Counted from the stretch's first letter, positions 9,204-17,875 are shown. The stretch is 64,000 nucleotides of DNA from Terribacillus saccharophilus (GCF_002272745.1 NZ_NPBD01000007.1:186001-250000); one strand, 5' to 3'. The notes: generated by a model from the letters alone, not told the origin. Made by a program: numbers and translations.

Positions 9204-10835
9204 ATGAAGCTAAGCAAAAAATTACTTGGTATGACGTTAGCGGGGACACTGGCGGTCGGTTCAATCGGTTTGACGAACTTGGAGCGGGAAGAGGTAGAAG
9301 CGAAAAAGGATCCGAAGGTGAAGAATGTCATTGTACTCGTTAAAGATGGTGTGAGCTCTACAACAACAACGCTATCGAGATGGTACAAAGGTGATGATTT
9401 GGCAATGGATCAGATGGCATCTGGTGGTGTGCGTACATATTCTGCTGAATCTGCTGTTACGGATTCTGCTCCTGCCGGTACGGCGATGGCTACTGGTAAT
9501 AAAACGAATGACAAATTTGTCGGAGTCCTTCCGGAGAAGATCGCTTCTCCAGGAGTGGATGAAAATCTGGCAGATGACCCGTATCGTCCAGTGACGAATG
9601 TGCTGGAAGGGGCGAAGCTGAATGGTAAAGCGACGGGTATCATTTCAACATCCGAAATTCAGCATGCAACTCCTGCAGCTTTTTCATCTCATGCAGACCA
9701 TCGTTCGCAATATGATAATATCGCTGAACAGCAAGTCTACCAGAATATCGACGTTGTCCTTGGCGGCGGAAAGGAATCCCTTGAAAACGGCAACCGTGAT
9801 GATGGTGAGGATCTGCTGGGGGTAATAGATGACAAGGGCTACGATTATGTTGAAACAAGAGATGACTTGCTTGATTCCAGATCAAAGAAAATTTGGGGCT
9901 CGTTTGCACCAGCTGCACTAGCTTACGATATGGATCGGGAAGCAACAAAGCCGGAAGAACCAACATTGGCAGAAATGACGAAGAAAGGCATTCAGACATT
10001 GTCTAAAGATAAAGATGGTTTCTTCCTAATGGTAGAAGGCAGCAAGCCGGACTGGGCAGCGCATGCTAATGATCCTGTCGGTATGATCAGCGATACATTG
10101 TCATTTGATGATGCAGTCAAAGAGGCATTGGATTTCGCGAAGAAAGATAAGAACACGATGGTCATCGCTGTTTCTGATCATGGTAATAGCGGAATCTCTA
10201 TCGGAAATGAAAATACGGACGGCACATATTCTTCTACACCAGTATCTGCCTATGTGGATCCGTTGAAGGAAGCAACTATGACGCTGGAAGGTGCTATGTC
10301 TCAGTTGAATGAAGATGGATCCAACCGATTGGAAGTTGCGGAGCTTTATGGTATTACAAACCCGACTGCAAAAGAAAAAAGAGCTATTAATAAATCGGAA
10401 GATCTTGGAGGAACATTGGTAGACCTTCTGGCGCAACGGGCAAACCTTGGTTTCACAACTGGCGGACATACGGGTGAGGATCTGTTCCTATATTCCTATG
10501 GCCCTGGAAAACCGTCTGGCATAATCGAGAATACGGATATTGCACATAGTGCGGCTGACGCGATGGGCTTCAAGTTGGATAAGCTGAGCAAGAATATGTT
10601 TGTTGAGGCAGAAGAAGCGTTTGGTAAGTGGGGCGAAGTGAGCATCGATTCTTCCGATGCAGCGAACCCGGTATTGGTCATAGATAAAGGACGTAAAAAA
10701 GCAGAATTCCCTGTGAACAAGAATGTCGTTATTGTAAATGATCGTGAATATGAACTGGACAGTGTAACAGTTCAGAGCGGCGGTAAGTTCTATGTTCCGA
10801 AGGATGCTGTGAAGATTGTGAAGAAAGCGAAGTAA
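9204..10835 (+). CDS. phoA: Secreted alkaline phosphatase
   Basis: 543 aa phosphomonoesterase that releases phosphate outside the cell. An N-terminal signal peptide (KLSKKLLGMTLAG, cleavage probably near residues 30-33) is followed by the catalytic domain: metal-binding Asp48 in VKDG, nucleophile Ser88 in VTDSAPAGTAMATG, HATPAAFSSH, the SDHGNSG metal motif and TGGHTGED. The protein is longer than Bacillus PhoA/PhoB (about 460 aa); the last ~70 residues form an extra C-terminal module of short beta-type segments (NKNVVIVNDREYEL, GGKFYVPKDAV) resembling a copper-amine-oxidase-like stalk domain. The ATG at 9204 has a GGGGGAATGAGAG upstream region. The Pho box array upstream indicates phosphate-starvation control. 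Confidence 0.94.
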   Translation: MKLSKKLLGMTLAGTLAVGSIGLTNLEREEVEAKKDPKVKNVIVLVKDGVSSTTTTLSRWYKGDDLAMDQMASGGVRTYSAESAVTDSAPAGTAMATGNKTNDKFVGVLPEKIASPGVDENLADDPYRPVTNVLEGAKLNGKATGIISTSEIQHATPAAFSSHADHRSQYDNIAEQQVYQNIDVVLGGGKESLENGNRDDGEDLLGVIDDKGYDYVETRDDLLDSRSKKIWGSFAPAALAYDMDREATKPEEPTLAEMTKKGIQTLSKDKDGFFLMVEGSKPDWAAHANDPVGMISDTLSFDDAVKEALDFAKKDKNTMVIAVSDHGNSGISIGNENTDGTYSSTPVSAYVDPLKEATMTLEGAMSQLNEDGSNRLEVAELYGITNPTAKEKRAINKSEDLGGTLVDLLAQRANLGFTTGGHTGEDLFLYSYGPGKPSGIIENTDIAHSAADAMGFKLDKLSKNMFVEAEEAFGKWGEVSIDSSDAANPVLVIDKGRKKAEFPVNKNVVIVNDREYELDSVTVQSGGKFYVPKDAVKIVKKAK

Positions 10836-10841
10836 ATGGAA

Positions 10842-10879
10842 AAAACAGCAATCAAGGTTGAAGCCTTGATTGCTGTTTT
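10842..10879. terminator. Bidirectional terminator between the alkaline phosphatase and GH18 genes
   Basis: Perfect 16-bp stem (10842-10857 with 10864-10879), 6-nt loop, T-run on both strands; serves two convergent genes. Confidence 0.93.
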
Positions 10880-11912
10880 ATTTTGTTCCTTTATCGATAG
10901 CTTTCCAGAAAGATTCAGTCTCATGTCCCATTGCATACACAGATACACCTGCAATGCCATATATGTTGGTGAGAGAAGATTTTTTCTGCAATGAATCCTC
11001 ATCTTCAAACCAGACGACGTGCTCCTGATTTTCCTCGGTATAATTGAAATGCTTGGATGCAGTTTCTTCATTGGTTATAGGTTCTATATCGTAACTTTCT
11101 ATCGTCGAATGAATCTCATCCCAATCAATCAATTTATTCTGATCTGGGTTAGATAGATTCCAATCGTAACCGTATGACGGTACACCCATAATAACCTTAT
11201 CGGGGTTGATTGATTCTGTAGCAAACGTTAGTATTCTTTTCATCCAATCCAAACTTGCTACAGATCCTGGATCACTCCAAGAACCATTTTCATCATACGT
11301 CATCACTTGTACATAATCAGCATATTCTCCGATTTCTTCATAGTTATATGGCCAGCTCCAATCATCGGCTGGATCATCGATATCTTTTGCTGGCACTGAC
11401 ACCATCGTTTGTATGTTATGCTCTTTGAGCGCTTTAGCTGTATCCTTAATGAGGTTAGAGTAGAGGTCCCGATCCTCTGGATAGATGGCTTCGAAATCAA
11501 TATTAATGCCAGTAAAATCATTTTCTGCAGCAAGCTGTACTAAGTGACCAATGAATTTGCTTTTTGCTTCTTTGTCATTCATCACAGCATGTGCCAAGTC
11601 CGGGTCGAAATCAGTTTTACCGAAGTTCGATAGCACAGCATAGGTGTCGATATCATGCTGCTTCGCATATTTGAGCTGGTTTTCTGGTGCTTCACCAGAG
11701 AGATTGCCATCGGTTTCAAAAGCGTATGTATCCATTGCAATGGTATTGATATATTCATGGTATTCTTTCAGAGACTGATAGGATGATTCCTCCGAAGTGG
11801 TATAACCGAGGACCATCTTTTCGTTTGGCTGAGCATTCGTTTTTAACTGGCTATAAATGAGTCCTCCTGCCGCAATTAGCAGAATGAGCCCAAGAATTAC
11901 ATACTTCTTCAT
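10878..11912 (-). CDS. GH18 family glycosidase, membrane-anchored or secreted
   Basis: 344 aa. The N-terminus MKKYVILGLILLIAAGGLIY is a signal peptide or anchor helix; no LysM repeats are present. The GH18 catalytic signature is seen as TGINIDFE with Asp139 and the catalytic Glu141 (family pattern DxxDxDxE). Later blocks VQVMTYDENGSWSDPGS, IMGVPSYGYDW and GVSVYAMGHE follow the order of the Bacillus YaaH/YdhD glycosidase group. The likely substrate is a chitin-like or peptidoglycan-type polymer of N-acetylglucosamine. The ATG at 11912 has a GGAGG site; a longer frame upstream lacks one. Convergent with the alkaline phosphatase. Confidence 0.88.
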   Translation of the reverse strand: MKKYVILGLILLIAAGGLIYSQLKTNAQPNEKMVLGYTTSEESSYQSLKEYHEYINTIAMDTYAFETDGNLSGEAPENQLKYAKQHDIDTYAVLSNFGKTDFDPDLAHAVMNDKEAKSKFIGHLVQLAAENDFTGINIDFEAIYPEDRDLYSNLIKDTAKALKEHNIQTMVSVPAKDIDDPADDWSWPYNYEEIGEYADYVQVMTYDENGSWSDPGSVASLDWMKRILTFATESINPDKVIMGVPSYGYDWNLSNPDQNKLIDWDEIHSTIESYDIEPITNEETASKHFNYTEENQEHVVWFEDEDSLQKKSSLTNIYGIAGVSVYAMGHETESFWKAIDKGTK

Positions 11913-12045
11913 GATGTATCCTCCGTATTGTAAGTGGGAGATTATATTACCATGTTTTCTGTATTGTGTATAAGAATGCATTGCCATTTAACTGATAGAC
12001 ATATGATATCCTTAAAATAATCCCAGAATAAAAAAGGAGTAGCCC

Positions 12046-12675
12046 ATGTCCATACGAACTTTTTACAAAATGCTGCTTCTGTTCATTAGCATTTATATCA
12101 TTTATACATTAGCAGATAACTATATCTTCGATAATCGTGCCTCCTTTTTTCTTGAGCAGAAAATAGATCTGCGTGATTCTTTTCATCTGCCTCTCTGGCT
12201 GGATGTCATGTATGTACATGTGTTTGTCGCTTGCCTGGCGACCCTGAGTGGAGCAGTGAACTTTTCAAGGGGATTGGCTTGGCATAAACGTAAGTTCCAT
12301 CGCATCAACGGCTATGTGTATGCTGTTTCAGTGTTGCTTGTGTCTTTGACATCAGGTTATCTGGCTCCTTATGCAACAGGAGGCAAGCTGGTTAGTGTAC
12401 CGTTCAATTTGGTGAATTTGTTTTGGCCGATCATGATTATAGTTGCTATTGTCCATGCCAGGAAAGGCAGACTGGACAAGCATCAGAATTGGATGATTCG
12501 CAGCTATCTGTTCTGTTTTACAAATATGTTCATTCATATGATTTCTTCTGTTCTATTTAAGGCAGGGTTGGACTATACGCTAAGTTATACCATTGGGGTC
12601 TACGGTTCAATAGTAGTGAACTTAGTTATAGCAGAGGCTATTATCCGTTATCTGCGACGAAAAAAGATGATTTAG
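12046..12675 (+). CDS. DUF2306-like membrane protein
   Basis: 209 aa with about six membrane helices, a short N-terminus, and a motif-bearing loop HKRKFHRINGYVYA after the second helix, typical of DUF2306 proteins (a cytochrome b561-like fold is suspected for the family). Function unknown. The ATG has an AAAAAGGAG site 8 bases upstream. It ends by overlapping the end of the convergent small membrane protein gene by 4 bases. Confidence 0.7.
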   Translation: MSIRTFYKMLLLFISIYIIYTLADNYIFDNRASFFLEQKIDLRDSFHLPLWLDVMYVHVFVACLATLSGAVNFSRGLAWHKRKFHRINGYVYAVSVLLVSLTSGYLAPYATGGKLVSVPFNLVNLFWPIMIIVAIVHARKGRLDKHQNWMIRSYLFCFTNMFIHMISSVLFKAGLDYTLSYTIGVYGSIVVNLVIAEAIIRYLRRKKMI

Positions 12676-12977
12676 TCACGGTCGAGTAGAAAATAATTCG
12701 TTACGATCATTTGTATGCTGATTATGAGAAGCAGTACTCCTATAAATAACAGGCTGCTATAAGTTTTTTCCATGAAAAGCAGCGTACAGACCATGCTCCA
12801 GACACCATACAGAAATATTGAAATACCGTTGAATGCAGCAAATTGCTTCCTATTCTTTATTCGGCTTTCTGCTTCACTTGACCATCCGGCGAGAATTTTA
12901 AAAGCATGTTTTCTCCAAATTAGGTAGCTTAATATGGAAAAGAAGCAAAAAAGGGAAAGAGCTAGTGTAAGTTTCAT
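12672..12977 (-). CDS. Small two- or three-helix membrane protein, DUF3784-like
   Basis: 101 aa with an N-terminal helix, a basic loop (SEAESRIKNRKQF) and two further helices. The size and the layout fit small DUF3784-like membrane proteins, but no diagnostic motif is visible, so the family is tentative. A strong AAGGAGG site precedes the ATG at 12977. It is divergent from the EamA transporter and convergent (4-base overlap) with the DUF2306-like gene. Confidence 0.65.
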   Translation of the reverse strand: MKLTLALSLFCFFSILSYLIWRKHAFKILAGWSSEAESRIKNRKQFAAFNGISIFLYGVWSMVCTLLFMEKTYSSLLFIGVLLLIISIQMIVTNYFLLDRD

Positions 12978-13057
12978 GTATGATAACCTCCTTTAATTCG
13001 TTACAGAATGCTAGAGTTTCTGGCATGATGGTAAAAAGATGCAAAAGGAGAGATAAG

Positions 13058-13945
13058 ATGGCCGTTAAGATAGCACCTTTATTCGTCCTGTTTGCAGCGA
13101 TACTCTGGGGGACAACTGGTACGGCTCAGGCATTTGCCCCAGCTGCAGCCCACCCGATTGCGATTGGAGCTGCAAGGCTTGCGGTTGGGGGCGTGTTTTT
13201 GCTTTTGGTTACCTTACTGCTCGGAAAATTAAATGTAAAAGACTGGCCTATCGGGCTGACTCTTCTCGCAGCGTTTTGCATGGCGTGCTATCAGCCGCTG
13301 TTCTTTTCTGCAGTCCATCAGACTGGCGTGGCTGTTGGTACCGTCATCGCAATCGGGAGTGCGCCGATTCTGTCTGGATTGTTGGAGGCGGTATTTTTCA
13401 GAAGGCGACCGAGCTATACATGGTGGGGAGCGACATTGTTGTCTATTGTAGGCTGCATGCTGCTGTTTCTGACTGGAGATACAGTAGTGATGAAGCCGAT
13501 GGGTATCCTGCTTGCGCTGGGAGCAGGTCTGGCCTTTGCAGGCTATACCTTGCTGAGCGGGCAGATTGTACAAGGCAAAGGCCCGCTTGAGACAGTGGCA
13601 GTAATCTTTGGAATCGGTGGGGTTTTCCTTATGCCGTTCCTTTTCCTATTTGATATGCAGTGGATTTTGCAGCCAAGCGGGGTGGCAGTGAGTCTGCATC
13701 TCGGTATTGTTGCGACAGCAGCTGCCTATTTCTTATTTTCGAAAGGTCTGCAGTATATTCCTGCCTCCTCAGCAGTATCGCTTTCCTTGGCCGAGCCGTT
13801 TACGGCTGCGGTCTTAGGTGTCGTGTTAGTAGGCGAGGAACTAAACCTCCTATCTTGGGTAGGCATTGGAATGCTATTGGGAGGTATTATCCTAATTGCA
13901 TTCGCTCCTAGAAAGAGGGAAGCTGGAGCAATTTTGTTCTTTTAG
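13058..13945 (+). CDS. EamA (DMT) family transporter
   Basis: 295 aa with ten predicted membrane helices arranged as two EamA repeats of five. The first repeat starts PLFVLFAAILWGTTGTAQAFAP, and the second contains the SLAEPFTAAVLGVVLVGEE block characteristic of the family's last repeat. Members export amino acids, nucleotides or other metabolites, or take up similar solutes; the substrate cannot be read from sequence. The ATG at 13058 has an AAAGGAGA site 7 bases upstream, which is why the longer frame beginning at 12980 was rejected. Confidence 0.87.
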   Translation: MAVKIAPLFVLFAAILWGTTGTAQAFAPAAAHPIAIGAARLAVGGVFLLLVTLLLGKLNVKDWPIGLTLLAAFCMACYQPLFFSAVHQTGVAVGTVIAIGSAPILSGLLEAVFFRRRPSYTWWGATLLSIVGCMLLFLTGDTVVMKPMGILLALGAGLAFAGYTLLSGQIVQGKGPLETVAVIFGIGGVFLMPFLFLFDMQWILQPSGVAVSLHLGIVATAAAYFLFSKGLQYIPASSAVSLSLAEPFTAAVLGVVLVGEELNLLSWVGIGMLLGGIILIAFAPRKREAGAILFF

Positions 13946-14077
13946 AGACACGAAGCACTCGAGAACTTTTTTTACAGTAGCTTACTGGCATCAATATGCA
14001 ATATGTGACAGGACTATACATAGAACCTCTGTCTAAATATGTAAATCTAGTACGTAATTAAAGGATTTTTTTATAAA

Positions 14078-14131
14078 AATACAATATCTTATCAATCAAT
14101 TAATACTAGCATTACAACTTAACATTAGAAT
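14078..14131 (+). promoter_or_regulatory. PhoP-box-like array upstream of the PAP2 phosphatase gene
   Basis: Hexamers at 11-base spacing: AATACA (14078, 4 of 6), TTATCA (14089, 5 of 6), TTAATA (14100, 6 of 6), ATTACA (14111, 5 of 6) against TT(A/T)A(C/T)A. A TAGAAT -10 candidate begins at 14126, again 15 bases after the last half-site, exactly as in the alkaline phosphatase promoter. The region is AT-rich, so single matches are weak; the shared geometry is the stronger argument. Confidence 0.5.
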
Positions 14132-14164
14132 CATCTTGTAGTACTAATGTTGAGGAGTGAGCAA

Positions 14165-16357
14165 ATGCCAAGAAAGCGCAACGAAAAAAGTGATAGAAAG
14201 AAACGAAAGTCCACAATTCCTGTTTTAGTATTAACGGCAGCTTTTTGTTTCCAAGGAACTAATTCTGTTTCAGCAGCTAACAGTTTGAACGAATCTGCAA
14301 TTGCTCCAAAAGAAGCCGCATATGGCTATTATGTTGACACTTATGCAAATAATGATAAGGCCAATATGACCCCTGAATCTAATTCCTCTATTGGTGTGCT
14401 TTCTAAGTTTCATGATATTTGGGAACCTGGATCTTCATGGAATAATGGCACAGTAATGAATGAAAATGTACATAATCAAAATATAGCGAAGTCTATTTCT
14501 ATTACACAGAATCGTACGGATGAAGAGGCCAAAATGGCCTATCTAGTCGATCGGCGACATCAGAATTATAGCGCGATTACAGGACTTGGTTCGTACACTG
14601 ATAATTTTATAGCTGGCGCTAATGCAGGGACGACGATTCCGGATGAGATCCCGGAAGACGCGACAACAGTAGGGTATGATGACGGAAGTAATAACAACGG
14701 AGTTTGGGCTGACGAAGATAGCAGCCTCGGGAGTATGGTGAAATTAATAAATAACATACGCTGGACTGGGGCATCGACCTCTAATGCGAAAGCCTACTAC
14801 AATTACCAACGACCGTTTCGTTGGAGTGAAGAGGTAAGTGTAATTCCTACACTTGTTCCAAGAATAAAGGATGATCCTAGCAGCGATGGCGGATTCCCGA
14901 GCGGACATACAAATGCAGCCTATCTTGCATCTTATGGCTTTGCTTATGCAGTACCAGAGCGATATGAAGAAATAATGACAAGAGCTTCTGAGATGGGCAA
15001 TAGCAGAATCGTAGCCGGTATGCATTCACCGTTGGATGTTATTGGCGGAAGAGTGATGGCAACAGCTGTTGCTGCGTCTGCGTTGAATGATCCTAATAAC
15101 AAGGGTGTGAAAGAAGCTGCCTACGCGCAGGCGCATGAAGTGTTGCTTACGCAAGAAGGAACTTCTCAAGATAACTATAGCGATTATGAGACAAATAAGA
15201 AGAACTATACGGAGCGTCTTACATATGGATTCGAACAAATTGGAGATACAACAAAGCCAATGGTAGTGCCGAAAGGTGCCGAAGCTTTGATTGAGACTCG
15301 CTTCCCATACCTAGATGATGCACAACGACGCTGGGTATTGTATACAACAGGTTTACCGTCCGGATATCCTGTACTGGATGATACGGAAGGCTGGGGAAGA
15401 TTGAACCTCTTCGCTGCTGCAGGTGGTTATGAAGCATTTGAAAATGATGTTACGGTATCAATGGATGCTTCCCAAGGCGGATTTAATGAGGCCGACACAT
15501 GGAAAAATGACATTGAGGGCTCTGGAAAATTAACAAAGTCAGGTACAGGTGCCTTAACATTGTCTGGAAATAACGCATATACCGGAGGCACGTTACTGGA
15601 AGAAGGAACTTTGGCTGCGAATTCAGGTTCCGCTTTTGGTGAGGGTGAAGTCGTGAATACGGAAGGAACGCTAATTGAGAACGTGTCAAGCGGTGTGACG
15701 ATTGGCAATAACTTCACGCAGTCAGAAGCAGGTACATTAGAGCTTACAATCGGAAGCAATGAAGAAGTGTTTGATATTAATGGTGAGGCAACATTTGGCG
15801 GAACGCTAAAACTAAACTTTACAGATGGGTTTATCCCTGATGCAGATACACCAATCATTTCTTATGATGCATTGGCAGAGAAAAGTGCCTTTTCTACTGT
15901 TGAAATCACAGGGCTGCCGGATAATTATGAAGTCTCTTACGATGCAAATGCAATATATATTGTAGACAGCAATACCAAAGAGGAAGAAGAAAACAATACT
16001 CCAGTGGTACCGCCAGCCGAAACAGGAGATGACAACAATCCTTCTAAGGATCCTGTAACGGAACCAGAAGACGATAACGTTTCCACTGAACCAACTGAAG
16101 AGACAGAGAAAGAGGAAAATCCAGTAGATTCAACTACTGAAAATGAAGACAAGAAAACACCTGTTAAATTAGAAGAAACGAATAGAGGAAATAACAATTC
16201 CGTAAAACCGGTAACTTCAAGCAAGGTTAATGAAGATATGGTGGAAAACCCTAAAACGGGAGATGACACGAACATAATCTTGTATGTTGGATTACTAGCA
16301 GCATCTGCCATTGCAGCTGCCGTCGTTGTTTGGCAAAGGAAATTCAGAAGAAGATAA
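14165..16357 (+). CDS. Cell-wall-anchored PAP2-family acid phosphatase
   Basis: 730 aa surface protein. N-terminal signal peptide (basic start, then VLVLTAAFCFQGTNSVSA). The full PAP2 phosphatase signature is present: K209-x6-R216-P217, P245-S-G-H248, and S280-R-x5-H287-x3-D291, with His287/Asp291 and His248 expected to be catalytic. Around residues 451-495 there is one autotransporter-associated beta-strand repeat (GKLTKSGTGALTLSGNNAYTGG), a unit known mainly from outer-membrane autotransporters. After it come an acidic Pro/Glu/Thr wall-spanning region (about 605-690) and a sorting signal: NPKTG at 695-699, a hydrophobic helix and KFRRR. The sortase gene follows. The ATG at 14165 has a GAGGAG site; an in-frame TTG upstream was rejected. 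Confidence 0.88.
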   Translation: MPRKRNEKSDRKKRKSTIPVLVLTAAFCFQGTNSVSAANSLNESAIAPKEAAYGYYVDTYANNDKANMTPESNSSIGVLSKFHDIWEPGSSWNNGTVMNENVHNQNIAKSISITQNRTDEEAKMAYLVDRRHQNYSAITGLGSYTDNFIAGANAGTTIPDEIPEDATTVGYDDGSNNNGVWADEDSSLGSMVKLINNIRWTGASTSNAKAYYNYQRPFRWSEEVSVIPTLVPRIKDDPSSDGGFPSGHTNAAYLASYGFAYAVPERYEEIMTRASEMGNSRIVAGMHSPLDVIGGRVMATAVAASALNDPNNKGVKEAAYAQAHEVLLTQEGTSQDNYSDYETNKKNYTERLTYGFEQIGDTTKPMVVPKGAEALIETRFPYLDDAQRRWVLYTTGLPSGYPVLDDTEGWGRLNLFAAAGGYEAFENDVTVSMDASQGGFNEADTWKNDIEGSGKLTKSGTGALTLSGNNAYTGGTLLEEGTLAANSGSAFGEGEVVNTEGTLIENVSSGVTIGNNFTQSEAGTLELTIGSNEEVFDINGEATFGGTLKLNFTDGFIPDADTPIISYDALAEKSAFSTVEITGLPDNYEVSYDANAIYIVDSNTKEEEENNTPVVPPAETGDDNNPSKDPVTEPEDDNVSTEPTEETEKEENPVDSTTENEDKKTPVKLEETNRGNNNSVKPVTSSKVNEDMVENPKTGDDTNIILYVGLLAASAIAAAVVVWQRKFRRR

Positions 16358-16372
16358 TTAGATCTATTCATG

Positions 16373-16421
16373 TGCCCCTTGTAGTAAAAAGGCAAGCAGT
16401 TGTCATAAGCTTCAAGGGGCA
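16373..16421 (+). other. Hairpin between the anchored phosphatase and its sortase gene
   Basis: 9-bp perfect stem (TGCCCCTTG 16373-16381 with CAAGGGGCA 16413-16421) with a 31-nt loop and no clear T-run. It may be a weak attenuator letting some transcription reach the sortase gene; a true terminator is less likely. Confidence 0.35.
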
Positions 16422-16471
16422 TATTGCATTTTGAGGAAAACAATACTGAACGATAAAGGTACTGATAGATC

Positions 16472-17239
16472 ATGAAGAAAAAGGAAAAGAAAAAAATGAG
16501 TTGGCCACAAAGGATAATTCTTCTTGCTTGTTTAGCGGTGTTTTTATTTTCTCTTATTAAGTTAGGGGGAATTGGCTTTGAGTATGTTCAAAGTGAACAA
16601 GTAATGAAGGAAATCCAAGAGCAGTATAAAGGCAATCTTCAAGAAAGCAAAGCAGTAGCTTCTGAAAATCCAGTACGTCCGCAATTTCAAAATCTCTTAG
16701 ACATCAATCCTAGTATAGTGGGCTGGTTAACAATTGATGATACAAAAATAGACTATCCTATACTACAAAGTTCCGATAACAATCACTATTTAAATCGGAA
16801 TTATAAAGAGGATATATCTAAATCAGGCAGTATCTTTATGGATTTTCGAAATCAAGCAGAATCCCTGAATAGACAAACAATTATTTACGGTCATCAGATG
16901 AAAGACGGTTCGATGTTTGGGCAACTGGATAAGTTTTTAGATGAGGATTTCTTCTCTCAACATAAAGAATTTGAATTTGATACGATTTATGATAGCTATC
17001 AAGTAGAAGTTTTCTCAGTATATGTCACAACTACAGATTTTAATTACATTGAAACCGAGTTTTCTAATGATGAAGAATACATGGATTTTTTAGGAGTAAT
17101 AAAAGAAAAATCTAAAATACAGACAGACATCCAAGTGACAGAAAAGGATAACATTATTACCTTATCTACATGTAATGATTTGCAGGATCCGGAAGATGGC
17201 AGGTTAGTGCTGCACGGGAAATTAACGAAGACTAATTGA
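16472..17239 (+). CDS. Class B sortase
   Basis: 255 aa cysteine transpeptidase that cleaves a sorting motif and joins the protein to the cell wall. A basic cytoplasmic start and one membrane helix (about residues 13-35) are followed by the sortase barrel. The catalytic triad is His141 in IIYGHQMKDGSMFG, Cys234 in ITLSTCND and Arg244 in DGRLVLHGKL. The insert before the catalytic Cys and the YGHQM context fit class B. It lies 114 bases after the gene for a protein carrying an NPKTG signal, close to class B-type N-P-x-T motifs, so the two look like a dedicated enzyme-substrate pair. The ribosome binding site is weak (AAAGGT). Confidence 0.92.
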   Translation: MKKKEKKKMSWPQRIILLACLAVFLFSLIKLGGIGFEYVQSEQVMKEIQEQYKGNLQESKAVASENPVRPQFQNLLDINPSIVGWLTIDDTKIDYPILQSSDNNHYLNRNYKEDISKSGSIFMDFRNQAESLNRQTIIYGHQMKDGSMFGQLDKFLDEDFFSQHKEFEFDTIYDSYQVEVFSVYVTTTDFNYIETEFSNDEEYMDFLGVIKEKSKIQTDIQVTEKDNIITLSTCNDLQDPEDGRLVLHGKLTKTN

Positions 17240-17275
17240 GATCCTGCTCGAAGCACAGGCAATCGGTTTTTACTA

Positions 17276-17309
17276 AAAGGAGCGAGTAAAATCGCTCCTT
17301 TCTTTTTTT
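17276..17309 (+). terminator. Terminator of the phosphatase-sortase unit
   Basis: 10-bp perfect stem (17276-17285 with 17292-17301), 6-nt loop, long T-run. Confidence 0.9.
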
Positions 17310-17317
17310 CTGCTGCG

Positions 17318-17464
17318 TTATAGATCTTCATCATCAGTTCTATCACTATTGTTGGTCTTGGTTTTGATGCTGCTGTCGGATTCTGCATGGGCAGGTAGAT
17401 CATTGGTGTCAGGAGGTATCGTTTTTGTTGTATGCATTGGGAAGGAGAAGTGGTTGTAGACCAT
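17318..17464 (-). CDS. Possible 48-aa acidic protein coupled to the small membrane protein gene
   Basis: 48 codons, ATG at 17464 placed one base after the TAA of the upstream membrane protein gene, the geometry of translational re-initiation. The predicted product is hydrophilic, starts MVYNHFSFPMHTTKT and ends in an Asp/Glu-rich tail (NNSDRTDDEDL). It has no recognised domain and no good ribosome binding site of its own. It could be a real small protein, the displaced tail of the membrane protein after an indel, or a chance frame. Confidence 0.35.
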   Translation of the reverse strand: MVYNHFSFPMHTTKTIPPDTNDLPAHAESDSSIKTKTNNSDRTDDEDL

Positions 17465-17465
17465 G

Positions 17466-17747
17466 TTAATTCACCAGACCCAGAAGATAAGATAAGACGT
17501 GTTTAACGTGTATGGTTAGATAGGCAAGCAAGGCGGACACGACAATTGCAAAAGGAATACTCCATGCAGCAGGAAGTTCCATATTGTGCCAGATGAACAT
17601 TTGAAATTGTTCGAAACCAAATGTGTTTAAAAAACCGGCTAATAAGGTGAGAACGATGACGGTGATAAATCCGCCATAAAGAATAGAAAACACAAGAATG
17701 GCCGGTGACAATAATAACAAACGAAGTGATTTAGGATACTTCAGCAT
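17466..17747 (-). CDS. Small membrane protein of unknown function
   Basis: 93 aa with three hydrophobic segments separated by short loops (LLLLSPAILVFSILYGGF, an amphipathic FGFEQFQMFIWHN loop, and a C-terminal helix LSYLLGLV). I do not recognise the family. The ATG at 17747 is preceded by a GGAG site. It lies downstream of a MarR regulator gene in the same direction, separated by a terminator and by a 55-nt palindrome that may control it. Confidence 0.6.
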   Translation of the reverse strand: MLKYPKSLRLLLLSPAILVFSILYGGFITVIVLTLLAGFLNTFGFEQFQMFIWHNMELPAAWSIPFAIVVSALLAYLTIHVKHVLSYLLGLVN

Positions 17748-17875
17748 CTATTTCATCTCCTTGTCATTTTGTGAACATAAATGAACGCGTGATACTTGAT
17801 GTATTGCTGGTCTCAAGCTTGGTTGCAGTGGAAAGACGGCGGGGCTATTTTGTTTTGTAGAGAATGTTCACTCCT

